45,826 bases of DNA, taken from positions 1-45,826 of the forward strand of contig JAQGIF010000237.1 of the NCBI GenBank assembly GCA_028291345.1, read 5' to 3'. Below the pieces are notes generated by a model. That model did not search any database. It had not been told where the DNA came from and saw only the letters and a program-made list of their open reading frames with translations. Every line of letters starts with the position of its first letter. Position 1 is the stretch's first letter. Positions 32,498-40,831 of the stretch are shown piece after piece. The position numbers were made by a program, and so were the translations under genes. Source of the stretch: Rhodospirillales bacterium (GTDB lineage Bacteria; Pseudomonadota; Alphaproteobacteria; BOG-932; Roseiterribacteraceae).

Positions 32498-32525
32498 GAA
32501 AATGATAGCATATGATATCATTTCC
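32498..32525. promoter_or_regulatory. Palindromic operator of toxin-antitoxin operon
   Basis: A 28-base near-perfect palindrome (GAAAATGATA - GCATATGA - TATCATTTCC) lies 14 bases before the antitoxin ATG. Antitoxins with a ribbon-helix-helix fold bind such sites and repress their own operon. It overlaps the likely promoter and is strikingly AT-rich for this genome. Confidence 0.75.
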
Positions 32526-32539
32526 ACCGAAGGTGACCA

Positions 32540-32773
32540 ATGGCTCAGCTTTTAGTGCGAAATCTTCCCGATGATTTGGTCGATGCGCTTCGGCGGCGTG
32601 CCGCCATTCATCGTCGCAGCGTAGAGGCGGAACATCGCGCCCTGCTCGAAACGGTTCTACGTTCTAAGACAGACGACTTTCGGGGGAAACTTGCTGCTCT
32701 TCGGCGCGCCACGGAAGGCCGCATCAAGGATTCCTCGCAAATGCTCCTGCGGGAAAGCAGGGACGAGCGGTGA
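32540..32773 (+). CDS. FitA-like ribbon-helix-helix antitoxin
   Basis: A 77-residue protein starting MAQLLVRNLPDDLVDALRRRAAIH, the FitA/VapB ribbon-helix-helix opening, in which the beta strand (QLLVRNLP) contacts DNA. The C-terminal part after residue 45 is charged and probably wraps the toxin. A tight overlap of four bases (GTGA) couples it to the PIN-domain gene. AAGGTGACC precedes the ATG. Confidence 0.88.
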   Translation: MAQLLVRNLPDDLVDALRRRAAIHRRSVEAEHRALLETVLRSKTDDFRGKLAALRRATEGRIKDSSQMLLRESRDER

Positions 32774-33174
32774 CGCTGGTCATCGATGCTTCGGTCGCCG
32801 CGAAATGGGTGGTGAGTGAATCCGACAGCGATCGGGCCGATGCGTTGTTCGATAATGGCCCTCTGATTGCTCCCCGCCTGTGGCTTACTGAGACGGCTAA
32901 TGTGCTCTGGAAGTATTGGCGGCGCGGCCAACTCACCGCAAACGATGTTTCGGAACGCGTCCGGATCCTTGCCGGGCTGCCGATCGAGCCGGTCGATCAG
33001 CACGAAGTTCTGAGCATTGCAGTGGGATTCGCGACAAGCCTCGATCATTCCGTCTATGACTGCATGTATCTCGCGGCTGCAACCGCGAGGAGCGCGATTC
33101 TCGTAACAGCCGATCACTCCTTTGTACGTGTCGTCGAGAAATCTCCGTTTGCCGCCTTTATTCGATCGCTGTAA
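32770..33174 (+). CDS. VapC/FitB-type PIN-domain toxin
   Basis: A 134-residue PIN-domain ribonuclease starting at GTG. Acidic metal-site residues are visible: Asp6 in VIDASVAAKW, Glu in LTETANVLW near 41, Asp in VYDCMYLAAA near 96 and Asp in VTADHSF near 115. Such toxins cleave tRNA or rRNA until bound by the antitoxin. The pair is flanked by chromosomal genes (epmA, LLM oxidoreductase) and is AT-richer, suggesting later acquisition. Confidence 0.9.
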   Translation: MTLVIDASVAAKWVVSESDSDRADALFDNGPLIAPRLWLTETANVLWKYWRRGQLTANDVSERVRILAGLPIEPVDQHEVLSIAVGFATSLDHSVYDCMYLAAATARSAILVTADHSFVRVVEKSPFAAFIRSL

Positions 33175-33219
33175 TGCGTCGAATACCGCACCGACAAACG
33201 GATGCAATGAGGGGAAGAA

Positions 33220-34089
33220 ATGAAATTCTGGCAAAATGTGAGCTGGATCGAAACCGATCAGCTGATCGAGGTGGCGAAGTTCGCCGAGCACGTCGGCTTC
33301 GAAGGGGTGATGGATGGCGATCATGTCGCCTTCCCGGAGCCGCTGCGCAGCCCCTATCCCTACACGCCCGACGGCAAGCCGCCGATGAATTCCAACTGGA
33401 ACTATCCCGATAATTTCGCCTGCGCGTCGGCGATCTGCGCGGTCACCACCAAACTGCGCTACGCCACGGACATCTTCGTCCTGCCCGCGCGCAACCCGCT
33501 GATGGTCGCGAAGGCGGCGGGAACGGTTGCGATCCTCGGCAATCACCGGTTCATTCTTGGCATCGCCGCAGGCTGGATGAAGGATGAGTTCGACCTGTCG
33601 GGTGTCGATTTCGCCACGCGCGGCAAGCGCATGGACGAGATGATCGAGCTGATGCGTAAATTATGGATGGGCGGCCCGGTCGAGCATCACGGCACCTTTT
33701 TCGATATCCCCTCCTTGAACATGGAGCCGTCGCCCAGGCGCCTCGTGCCGATTTATGCCGGCGGAGCCAGCAAGCCGGCCTTGCGCCGCGCGGCGACACT
33801 CTGCGATGGTTGGCTCAACGCTGGCAACACGCCGGACGAACTGCTCGGGCTGATGGCCGAGCTCCGCCGTATGCGCAAGGAGGCGGGCCGCGAGCATCTG
33901 CCGTTCGAATCGATCGTCGCGCTGACCACCCCGCCAAGCCTGGACGATTTCAAGCGCGCCGAGGATGCAGGGGTCGACGGCATCCTCGCCTACCCGCCGA
34001 CATTCACCTTGGGCCACACCTCGACTCTCGATCAGAAGAAGCAGGTGATGGAGCAATATGCGGAGAATTTCATCCGCAAGATGGGGTGA
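33220..34089 (+). CDS. LLM-class flavin-dependent oxidoreductase
   Basis: A 289-residue bacterial luciferase-like monooxygenase-family barrel. The N-terminal EVAKFAEHVGFEGVMDGDHVAFP, the central TDIFVLPARNPLMVAKAAGTV and RFILGIAAGWMKDEF segments match the F420/FMN-dependent LLM group often annotated TIGR03619. AGGGGAAGAA precedes the ATG. Substrate and cofactor cannot be settled; F420 genes are not in the window, so FMN is possible. A repeat element follows the stop. Confidence 0.88.
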   Translation: MKFWQNVSWIETDQLIEVAKFAEHVGFEGVMDGDHVAFPEPLRSPYPYTPDGKPPMNSNWNYPDNFACASAICAVTTKLRYATDIFVLPARNPLMVAKAAGTVAILGNHRFILGIAAGWMKDEFDLSGVDFATRGKRMDEMIELMRKLWMGGPVEHHGTFFDIPSLNMEPSPRRLVPIYAGGASKPALRRAATLCDGWLNAGNTPDELLGLMAELRRMRKEAGREHLPFESIVALTTPPSLDDFKRAEDAGVDGILAYPPTFTLGHTSTLDQKKQVMEQYAENFIRKMG

Positions 34090-34104
34090 TCGGTCCAAGA
34101 AGTG

Positions 34105-34251
34105 CCTCCCCCCTTGAGGGGGAAGTCGGCGGCCTAAGCCGCGGTGGGGGGCGCGAGGCGAGTGGGCCAAATATCGGTGGCGAGAAGGCAGGGCCAGTAC
34201 CCCTCACCCGTCAACTGCTGCGCGTTGTCGACCTCCCCCTCAAGGGGGAGG
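34105..34251. repeat. MITE/REP-like element with inverted CTCCCCCTTGAGGGGG ends
   Basis: CCTCCCCCCTTGAGGGGGAAG starts at 34105 and its reverse complement, as ACCTCCCCCTCAAGGGGGAG, ends at 34250. The second copy is itself a near-perfect hairpin. The 100 bases between carry GGCCTAAGCCGCGGTGGGG, a motif recurring in such elements of Caulobacter and sphingomonads. The element fills the gap after the LLM gene, where no coding sequence is supported. It could also act as a terminator. Confidence 0.75.
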
Positions 34252-34262
34252 CGATTTTCTCG

Positions 34263-34292
34263 ACATGATGGCGCGATGCATGATGGCGCGAT
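34263..34292. repeat. Perfect 15-bp tandem duplication
   Basis: CATGATGGCGCGATG occurs twice head to tail at 34263-34277 and 34278-34292. It lies in the downstream side of the secreted protein gene ending at 34346 and next to the repeat element. It looks like a recent slippage event. Confidence 0.8.
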
Positions 34293-34345
34293 GTATGAAT
34301 CCCGTAGCTTGCTGAGGCGAGCGAGTTTTTGGGCGCGACCTGCCC

Positions 34346-34804
34346 CTACTCCACCCGGCTCCAGACCTCGACATAGGGCTCCTTCTTTCCCTTGGTGACG
34401 GAGGCGCCCCGGATGGTGATCTTGTCCGGTGTGATGGTGAAGGTTTCTTCGCCGCGCATGCCGCTGTCGTTCATCACATAGCGGTCGTGGAACTGGTTGG
34501 CGGAAATCCGCTTGAAGGCGAACGACATCCAGGCCGAGGCTTTGCGCATCTTGTTGTCGTAGGGCGCCTCGATGTTCCAGCTGAAGGTCTTGCCGTCCGG
34601 CGGTGTCACGACCTGTGAGACGGCGATGCCGTCCTTGTCGTTGCGGGTGATCTCCATCGTCTGCTCGGTCGCATAGGCGCCGGTTGCATAATGCGATTCG
34701 GCGGCGCTCCAGCGCCATTTGCCGACGCCGGGTCCGTCCGCCGCGTGGGCCCCGCCCGCGAAACCGAAGGCTGCGACGATGGCTGACAGAATGATCTTGC
34801 GCAT
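34346..34804 (-). CDS. Secreted protein, unknown
   Basis: A 152-residue protein with a signal peptide ending around GAHAAD (residue 22). The mature part is rich in beta-strand pattern, with GKWRWSAAESHYATG near the front and PDKITIRGASVTKGKKEPYVEVWSRVE at the end; no cysteines are visible. The family is not recognised, though short periplasmic proteins of this look are frequent in sphingomonads. It follows the D-aminoacylase-like gene by 27 bases, so it is probably the second gene of that operon. Confidence 0.78.
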   Translation of the reverse strand: MRKIILSAIVAAFGFAGGAHAADGPGVGKWRWSAAESHYATGAYATEQTMEITRNDKDGIAVSQVVTPPDGKTFSWNIEAPYDNKMRKASAWMSFAFKRISANQFHDRYVMNDSGMRGEETFTITPDKITIRGASVTKGKKEPYVEVWSRVE

Positions 34805-34831
34805 TATCTTCCCCTATTATGGTCGTTTTGG

Positions 34832-36526
34832 TTAATGAGCTGATGGACGGCTGGTAAAGGCTCGTCCGGGCCTCTCGCCGGTGGCTTTGCCGTCCAGGAA
34901 AATCGGCGTTCCCTTGACCAGGGTCGCCCGGAACCCGGCGGGCTTGCGGATGAAGCGCCAGGACCCGCCGGGAACGTCGAACGCTTTTTCCTCCGGATGC
35001 AGCTGGATTTCGTTAAGGGCGAACACGTTGAGGTCCGCCGTGCGGCCCGGCGCGATGACACCTCGATCATGCAGCCCGAAACAGGCCGCCTGCTTGCTGG
35101 TGATGGAATGGACCGCCTCTTCGATCGAAAGCTGGGCGGTGTCGCGCACATAGTGGGTCAGCAGATAGATCGTCTGTCCGGCCGCCTCGAAAAGCTGCAG
35201 ATGCGCGCCGGTGTCGTTTGGACAGGCCAGCGTATGCGGATCGCGGATCAGCTGGCTGATCGTCACCTCATCCAGCGCGTCGCCGACGACGCTCAGGATC
35301 GAACCCAACCCATTGCTCTGCAGCCACTTGGCCATGGCGTCGGATGGGTGCAGCCCGGCATCCCGGGCATAATCGCCGAGTGAGATGCCGACCGGCCCGG
35401 CGCCATTCTCCGAATAGGACAGCATAACAATGTCCGGGCGCTCGAAGGGATAGCCAGGCGGCCCGCGATGATGGTCCATGTCGTTGCGGGCTTTGGCACG
35501 CCATTCGGGGTCGGCCAGTATCGCCTCGCGCTCGTTCTTGGGCGCATACATCATGTCGTGCCAGGCGGGCATCCATTCGAACATCAGCGAATGGTCGAAA
35601 TTCAGGAAGATGGCGAAAGGCTTGTGAATGAAAGTCGGCCAGAAATCCGCCCCGCTGTCGCGGATGCGCTTGTGCAGGGCCAGGCCCGCCTCGATCAATT
35701 GCGGCATGCGCGCGATCGTTAGTAGGTTCAGCCAGACCGCTCGAACGCCGCGCGGGCCCGCGATACTCGCCATCCGCTCCATATCGGCCGCGAAATGATC
35801 GGGCTCGGCAAAGCGCGCCTCGATCTGGGCGATGGCGCTGGGATAGCGGGCCAATACATCGAACAATGCCTCAAACTCGTCGTCGTCGGCGACGCGGCTG
35901 GGCACCGGCCGGTGATGCTGGTCGTTATCCATCAGATTTGTCGACAGGCCTAGTGAACCGTTGCGCATCGCATCGTCCAGCAGGGCCGCCATCTGGGTGC
36001 GTTCCTCCGGCGTAGCGATGCGGTCCCAGGCGCCTTCGCCCATCACGCAGGCACGCAGGTTGATATGGCCGACATAGCCCTCGAGATTGATAGAAGTGGG
36101 CGTGGCCCTGGCCTTGCGGCTATAGTCACCGAACGACATGTCCCAGCCCCAGGGCACATGCTGCTCGAACGCCTCGACCGGCAGATCCTCCAGATAGCAG
36201 AACAGCTCCAGCACTTCCCGGCGCAGCTTCGGCGGCAGCGGTGCCATGGTGATCCCGCAATTGCCCATCACCGCCGTGGTGGTGCCATAGCCGGGGATGG
36301 GATGCAGGTCTGGCGCCCAGAACATCGCCCCGTCGAGATGAGTGTGGGAATCGATGAAACCCGGCGTCACGAAGGCGCCCTTGGCGTCGATCTCGGTCTC
36401 GCCGCGCGATATCAGACTGGGGCCGACTTCGACGATTGTGCCGTTTTCAATGCGGACATCGGCCGCGAAGCCGGCCGCACCGGTCCCGTCGACCACCGTG
36501 CCGCCGCGAATCAAGGTTCCGCTCAT
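34832..36526 (-). CDS. N-acyl-D-amino-acid deacylase family amidohydrolase
   Basis: A 564-residue amidohydrolase. HTH at 61-63 in GFIDSHTHLDG and the Cys89 metal ligand in MGNCGI are the hallmarks of D-aminoacylases, which use a Cys-bridged zinc. DLNVFALNEIQLHPEEKAFDVPGG near the C-terminus is typical of the family. The ATG at 36526 follows GGGGAGACGACC. No signal peptide is visible, so it is cytoplasmic. Many relatives are wrongly named; the true substrate is unknown. A palindrome overlapping a TTGACA promoter lies 60-86 bases upstream. Confidence 0.88.
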   Translation of the reverse strand: MSGTLIRGGTVVDGTGAAGFAADVRIENGTIVEVGPSLISRGETEIDAKGAFVTPGFIDSHTHLDGAMFWAPDLHPIPGYGTTTAVMGNCGITMAPLPPKLRREVLELFCYLEDLPVEAFEQHVPWGWDMSFGDYSRKARATPTSINLEGYVGHINLRACVMGEGAWDRIATPEERTQMAALLDDAMRNGSLGLSTNLMDNDQHHRPVPSRVADDDEFEALFDVLARYPSAIAQIEARFAEPDHFAADMERMASIAGPRGVRAVWLNLLTIARMPQLIEAGLALHKRIRDSGADFWPTFIHKPFAIFLNFDHSLMFEWMPAWHDMMYAPKNEREAILADPEWRAKARNDMDHHRGPPGYPFERPDIVMLSYSENGAGPVGISLGDYARDAGLHPSDAMAKWLQSNGLGSILSVVGDALDEVTISQLIRDPHTLACPNDTGAHLQLFEAAGQTIYLLTHYVRDTAQLSIEEAVHSITSKQAACFGLHDRGVIAPGRTADLNVFALNEIQLHPEEKAFDVPGGSWRFIRKPAGFRATLVKGTPIFLDGKATGERPGRAFTSRPSAH

Positions 36527-36585
36527 GGTCGTCTCCCCAAAGGCGCGTTGCCCGGTTTCGTTTTGCATCTTGCGCGCCAACCATT

Positions 36586-36612
36586 AATCATATGGTCACG
36601 TATGATTGTCAA
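36586..36612 (-). promoter_or_regulatory. Promoter with palindromic operator for the deacylase gene
   Basis: On the minus strand TTGACA (36607-36612) is followed 17 bases later by GATTAA. Between and overlapping them is AATCATA-CGTGACCA-TATGATT, a perfect 7-base inverted repeat (36586-36607). Such a site would block transcription when bound by a GntR- or TetR-type dimer. No regulator gene is adjacent. Confidence 0.6.
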
Positions 36613-36618
36613 TTTGGT

Positions 36619-38286
36619 TTAACGTCGGCACCATTCTACCAATGTTAACGACCCGCGATATCGCACGAGACGTCTTAATAGTGGCACCGCGATCGGCACC
36701 TCGAAAGAAAACAGGCCTTCCCCGTCGACACTTTCGAACGCGTTCGACCTTGGCGCCAGCGATCTCGGCAGGACCAATTTTCCGAGACGCCATCCCACCA
36801 CGCGCATGGTCAGCCCTCGCGGTTCAGCCTCGACGGCCACGTCGAAAGTGAATGGGCCGAAACTCTCGGTAATTCTGGCTCTTCCGGATGGGGCAAGCCG
36901 GCTCCGGAGTCGCCGACCGCCAAAATCACGCTCCCAGGTCTCGGTCCCGTCGGGATGAAGACGCATCATAACCCGCACGCCCACGTGCTCGCTCGCTGCT
37001 GGAAATCCGAACAGCCGCGCAAAAAGGACCCCTATCCGGGATTGCGCACCCTCGACCTGCGCAGTCCCGACAAGCCATGCCGTCGGTCCCGCACGATGAA
37101 CCGCCTTTACGGCGTCTGGCAGCAGGTCGAAGCTATCGCCGAGCGCAACCTCCAAGGGTGTCCTGCGCTGGCTCGTAGTGGTCGCGGTCTGGATTCGGTG
37201 GCGGGAAAACTCAGCTCCGATGAGCTCCAAAGACAATAGGCCGGCTCCCGTATGGGCGCCGGCTGGAATGGCGCCCCGCTGGTTTACCAGCACGCGAACC
37301 AGGGCGAGCGCGGGCAATGTCGGCACAAATGGGCCGTCACCGGCTTCCGCCACCAGGCTCCAGCCGGCGAAAACGGGCATCCCTTGCGCATCCCGCCCCG
37401 CCGCCTCTATCATCATGCCTCCGCGGTCCGTCCCGAATGGCTTGAATGCATCCGCGAAATATCGAGCCGCGGGCGCCAAAGGTGAGAGGCTGCGGATACT
37501 GCTAAATTCTGTGAACCACGCCAAAACGACAAGCCCATAATGTAGGATGCCGAGTTCCAGCCCGGCGCGAAACAAGGCGGAATCGCGCGGTTTGAAGCGG
37601 GCTTCCAAAAGGTCGAGGTCGGGTGTTTCGGCCAGGGCGAGTCTCCGGTCGCCAAGGTCGCCGATGCGCCGGCTCACCGTACCCGACCAGCCTCGGCGTG
37701 AAATCCAAGAGCCGCCTGAGAAAATACGGATCGGTTGCCCGGCCCATGCAAGGATGGCGCTGACAACCGAGAGGCCCCGAGGCGCGCGATTTCCCGTAGA
37801 TATGCCGACCTCGATCCGGTCGATCCGCCGCCAGCCGGCGGTAAGGCTATCGAGTACGGCGTGGGAGAGGGCGGGTGTCGAACTCATGCCGGTAACGGCG
37901 ACCGCTCCGGTTGCCTTGGCGGCGGCGTCCAGCATGGGGAAGCGCGCGACAAAGTCGCGGGCATCGGCAAGATCGATATAGTCGCATCCTGCTTCTATGG
38001 TCGTCTCTGCGAGGCGCGGTTCGGCCCCCTGGAAGGGTCCGGCCGCGTCGATAACGACGGCCGCGTTCAGCGCGTGAATATCGATGGGTGTCACGGACCG
38101 GGCATCGATTGTCGCTGTTTCTATCCGTGCCGCCGGATAGCGCTTACGAACCGCGCCCGCCGCTGCTTCACATCGGCTTGGATCGCGACCGGAGATAATG
38201 ATGCAGAAGTCGGTGGTTGCGACCAATCCGTCGACGAGGCGAGAACCGAACACGCCGGTTCCGCCCACTACGAGAATCCGCGTCAC
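36619..38286 (-). CDS. Saccharopine-dehydrogenase-like protein with DUF4166 domain
   Basis: A 555-residue two-domain protein. The N-terminal Rossmann half opens with ILVVGGTGVFGSRLVDGL and has AGPFQGAEPRLAETTIEAGCDYIDLAD near 85-110, as in saccharopine-reductase-like proteins. The C-terminal 200 residues include AEHVGVRVMM-type ExHVGV and RLHPDGTETWERDFGGRRLRS, the DUF4166 pattern. The reaction is unknown. Its start overlaps the stop of the DCC-family gene (ATGA), so the pair is translationally coupled. Confidence 0.8.
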   Translation of the reverse strand: MTRILVVGGTGVFGSRLVDGLVATTDFCIIISGRDPSRCEAAAGAVRKRYPAARIETATIDARSVTPIDIHALNAAVVIDAAGPFQGAEPRLAETTIEAGCDYIDLADARDFVARFPMLDAAAKATGAVAVTGMSSTPALSHAVLDSLTAGWRRIDRIEVGISTGNRAPRGLSVVSAILAWAGQPIRIFSGGSWISRRGWSGTVSRRIGDLGDRRLALAETPDLDLLEARFKPRDSALFRAGLELGILHYGLVVLAWFTEFSSIRSLSPLAPAARYFADAFKPFGTDRGGMMIEAAGRDAQGMPVFAGWSLVAEAGDGPFVPTLPALALVRVLVNQRGAIPAGAHTGAGLLSLELIGAEFSRHRIQTATTTSQRRTPLEVALGDSFDLLPDAVKAVHRAGPTAWLVGTAQVEGAQSRIGVLFARLFGFPAASEHVGVRVMMRLHPDGTETWERDFGGRRLRSRLAPSGRARITESFGPFTFDVAVEAEPRGLTMRVVGWRLGKLVLPRSLAPRSNAFESVDGEGLFSFEVPIAVPLLRRLVRYRGSLTLVEWCRR

Positions 38287-38729
38287 GCGATTTCGTTCGA
38301 TCTGTCGATAAACCGGCTGTGGATCTCGGGGGTTGGTACGAGACAGCTTTCCAGCTTTCCGAACAGGCGATAGCGGTTTCGCGCGATAGCATCGTAGACG
38401 AGATTACGCAGGACCCAGGGGACAAACCAGAAGACGCCGGTCCACCGCCACCCCGGCAAGTCCTGTAGAACGCGTAAAGCAGAATCCGCCTTGAACCAGG
38501 CCAGTCCGTCGCGGATGACCACATTGGATTGTGGCGCATCAGGGTCAATTCCGAAGCGTATTGCCAGTGCGCGGCCGAATTCCGATTGAATTGGGACGAA
38601 CCGGTAGAGCCCCTCGCGGTCGCGCGGAATGATGAATTTAACCCAGCCCGCGCAGAGGACGCAGGCGCCGTCGAACAGAATGAGGGCTTCCGGCAGGTCT
38701 GCGATAGCCGAAGGTCGCCAACGCGTCAT
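38283..38729 (-). CDS. DCC1-like thiol-disulfide oxidoreductase family protein
   Basis: A 148-residue protein of the DUF393/DCC family, named for the DxxCxxC motif seen here as FDGACVLCAGWV near residue 20. RFVPIQSEFGRALA follows, then an aromatic segment WRWTGVFWFVPWVLRNLVYD. The fold is thioredoxin-like and redox activity is presumed. It is coupled to the DUF4166 protein downstream, suggesting a shared redox step. It lies just after thiE but without overlap. Confidence 0.87.
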   Translation of the reverse strand: MTRWRPSAIADLPEALILFDGACVLCAGWVKFIIPRDREGLYRFVPIQSEFGRALAIRFGIDPDAPQSNVVIRDGLAWFKADSALRVLQDLPGWRWTGVFWFVPWVLRNLVYDAIARNRYRLFGKLESCLVPTPEIHSRFIDRSNEIA

Positions 38730-38731
38730 GG

Positions 38732-39379
38732 CTACGATTCCGACGCGGCATCGATCGCGCTATTATAGGCCGCCACGCCCGCGGCCGGGCCCTCCGGATG
38801 CTGCCACACGCCTGACGACGCGCAGATGAAATCGGCGCCGGCCTTGACCAGCGGCCCGCAATTTTCCGGCGTGATTCCGCCGATGGCGACCGAAGGCACC
38901 TCCATCAGCTGGCTCCACCACTCCAGTATTTCGGGGTCGGCTTCGGCCATCACGCCGCGCGTCGCCGAATCGAAGAACGCACCGAAGGCGACATAGCTTG
39001 CGCCCTGTTCGGCGGCTTCCATGGCGTGATGGCGGCTGACCTTGCAGGTGACGCCGATGATGGCGTCTTTGCCGAGAATGCGCTGCGCCTCGGCCAGCGA
39101 CATATCCTCGGCACCGATATGCGCGCCGTCGCAGCCGGTCTTGGCCGCGATATCGGGCCGGTCGTTCAGGATGAAGGCGACGCCGCGATCCTGCACGACG
39201 GGCCGCAGGAACTCTGCGGCACGGGCGATGATGTCATCATCTGCCGGTTTCAGGCGCAGCTGTACGGCGCCGACATCGCCCGCGTCGAGCGCCGCCGCAA
39301 GCCTGTCGGCAAAGGCGGGGAGCTCGATCGCGGGCGGCGTCAGCAGGTAGAACCGGCAGCGCGGTGTCGGGCGTGCCAT
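38732..39379 (-). CDS. thiE: Thiamine phosphate synthase
   Basis: A 215-residue TIM-barrel enzyme joining the pyrimidine and thiazole halves of thiamine. [23 protein letters not shown] near residue 90, Lys in VTCKVS near 130, the phosphate loops [13 protein letters not shown] near 163 and a following [10 protein letters not shown] match ThiE. The usual VGxSxH is VTCKVSRH, a variation. No other thiamine gene or TPP riboswitch is visible; it follows the aldolase gene by 15 bases. TPP is the cofactor of the transketolase encoded nearby. Confidence 0.9.
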   Translation of the reverse strand: MARPTPRCRFYLLTPPAIELPAFADRLAAALDAGDVGAVQLRLKPADDDIIARAAEFLRPVVQDRGVAFILNDRPDIAAKTGCDGAHIGAEDMSLAEAQRILGKDAIIGVTCKVSRHHAMEAAEQGASYVAFGAFFDSATRGVMAEADPEILEWWSQLMEVPSVAIGGITPENCGPLVKAGADFICASSGVWQHPEGPAAGVAAYNSAIDAASES

Positions 39380-39394
39380 TATTGCCTTACGGCC

Positions 39395-40324
39395 TTACGA
39401 CTTACCGAGATAGATGTTGATGATCTCGTTCAGCATGGCCAGGGCTTCTTCGCGCGGACGCTGGAAGGTATTGCGCCCGATGATCGAGCCGTTGGCGCCG
39501 CCGTCGCGGATGCCCCGAATCTCGGTATAGAGCTGGTCGAGGCCCTTAGGATCGCCGCCGGAGAACACCAGGATCCGGCGCCCGGCGAAGCAGGCCTGTA
39601 GAATGTGCGCAACCCGCTCGGCCATCGTGCCGATCGGGATATTCTGCGTCTCATAAGTCTTGCGGGCCGCTTCAAGCCCGATCACGTCGGTCGGCGGCTT
39701 CACCTTGATGATGTGCGCGCCGAGCAGTGCCGCCATATGGGCGGCATAAGCACAGATATCGACGGCGGTCTCGGCCGGCTTGGTCAGGTCCCCGCCGCGG
39801 GGATAGGACCAGATGACAACGGCAAGGCCGACCGACTTGGCTTCCGCAGCCAGTTCGCGGATTTCCTCGAACTGCTCATAGGCCGCGTCCGAGCCCGGAT
39901 AGATGGTGAAGCCGATGGCCGCGCAACCTAGCTTCAGCGCGTCGGAGACGCTGGCGGTGACGGCCTGGTCGGCATCTTGCTTCAGGCGCGACAGGCTATT
40001 GGCGCTGTTCATCTTCAGGATGGTCGGAATCTGTCCTGCGAACGTGTCGGCGCCCGCTTCCAACGAGCCCAGCGGCGCGGCATAGGCCGACAGGCCGGCG
40101 TCGATCGCCAGCTGGTAATGGTAATGCGGGTCATAGGCCGGCGGATTGGGGGCGAAGCTACGGGCCGGCCCGTGTTCGAAGCCCTGATCGACCGGGAGGA
40201 TGACCAGTTTGCCCGTGCCGGCAAGCCGTCCCTGCATCAAAATACGTGCCAAGTTGCCCTTGGTGCCCGGGTTATCGCTTTCATAATACGAGAGAATCTT
40301 GCGGACGCGCGGCGTCATTTTCAT
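39395..40324 (-). CDS. fbaB: Class I fructose-bisphosphate aldolase (DhnA/FbaB type)
   Basis: A 309-residue Schiff-base aldolase cleaving fructose 1,6-bisphosphate. VILPVDQGFEHGPARSF near residue 40, IWSYPRGGDL near 165, the probable Schiff-base Lys in HIIKVKPPTD near 205 and VFSGGDPKG near 255 fit the archaeal-type class I family, not the metal-dependent class II enzyme. The ATG at 40322-40324 follows GGAAGACAATC; the longer frame to 40384 is not needed. It follows the gap/tkt block but is separated by two non-glycolytic genes. Confidence 0.92.
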   Translation of the reverse strand: MKMTPRVRKILSYYESDNPGTKGNLARILMQGRLAGTGKLVILPVDQGFEHGPARSFAPNPPAYDPHYHYQLAIDAGLSAYAAPLGSLEAGADTFAGQIPTILKMNSANSLSRLKQDADQAVTASVSDALKLGCAAIGFTIYPGSDAAYEQFEEIRELAAEAKSVGLAVVIWSYPRGGDLTKPAETAVDICAYAAHMAALLGAHIIKVKPPTDVIGLEAARKTYETQNIPIGTMAERVAHILQACFAGRRILVFSGGDPKGLDQLYTEIRGIRDGGANGSIIGRNTFQRPREEALAMLNEIINIYLGKS

Positions 40325-40399
40325 GATTGTCTTCCGGCTGGAGGTATATGCGTGGTCAATAACCGAAAGCCCGCCACCGGGCAAATAATAGCCGCTGTA

Positions 40400-40831
40400 C
40401 TAGCTCCTTCTCACAGAGTTTTCACAGAAGGCGCGGGCGGCATAGGCGGGATCGCTGGAATGCAGCAGGTCGAACGCTTCAGGACGATCCATGACGATCG
40501 AAGCGCCGTATTCCAGCGCGATCTTCGCCAGCCTTTCGCCGGCTTGCGGATGACCGGTGAAGACGATGTGCTTCAGGCCGGTCTCGAAGGCGGCCAGCAC
40601 GTCGCCGGCGCGGTCGGCGCAATCCAGAATCGCGGTCAATTCCACACCCGGAAATTCGCTCCGGCCGTGCTCGACCAGGCTTGCGAACCAGGCGGCTCCG
40701 GCAAAGCCGCTGGCACCGACGGCGCTCAGCGCGACGATCGGCCGTCCGCTGGCCGCGCCGGCGGCCAGCGCTGCACGCAGATGCGAAAGGCTATGAACGA
40801 CGAAACACGCGCATTGCGCCCGCTCTGTCAT
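40400..40831 (-). CDS. Conserved hypothetical protein
   Basis: A 143-residue soluble protein with alternating helix and strand (VVHSLSHLRAALAAGA, PIVALSAVGASGFAGAAWFASL, TAILDCADRAGDVLAAFETGLKHIVFTG, ALEYGASIVMD), resembling part of a TIM-barrel or Rossmann-like fold. I do not recognise a named family, but I recall similar small genes near aldolase/phosphoglycerate kinase genes in alphaproteobacteria. Its ATG overlaps the antiporter stop by four bases, so it depends on translation of that gene. Confidence 0.65.
   Translation of the reverse strand: MTERAQCACFVVHSLSHLRAALAAGAASGRPIVALSAVGASGFAGAAWFASLVEHGRSEFPGVELTAILDCADRAGDVLAAFETGLKHIVFTGHPQAGERLAKIALEYGASIVMDRPEAFDLLHSSDPAYAARAFCENSVRRS

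Noticed and set aside
38732-39379. TPP riboswitch before thiE
   Set aside because: thiE follows the aldolase gene by 15 bases, which leaves no room for the conserved riboswitch core.
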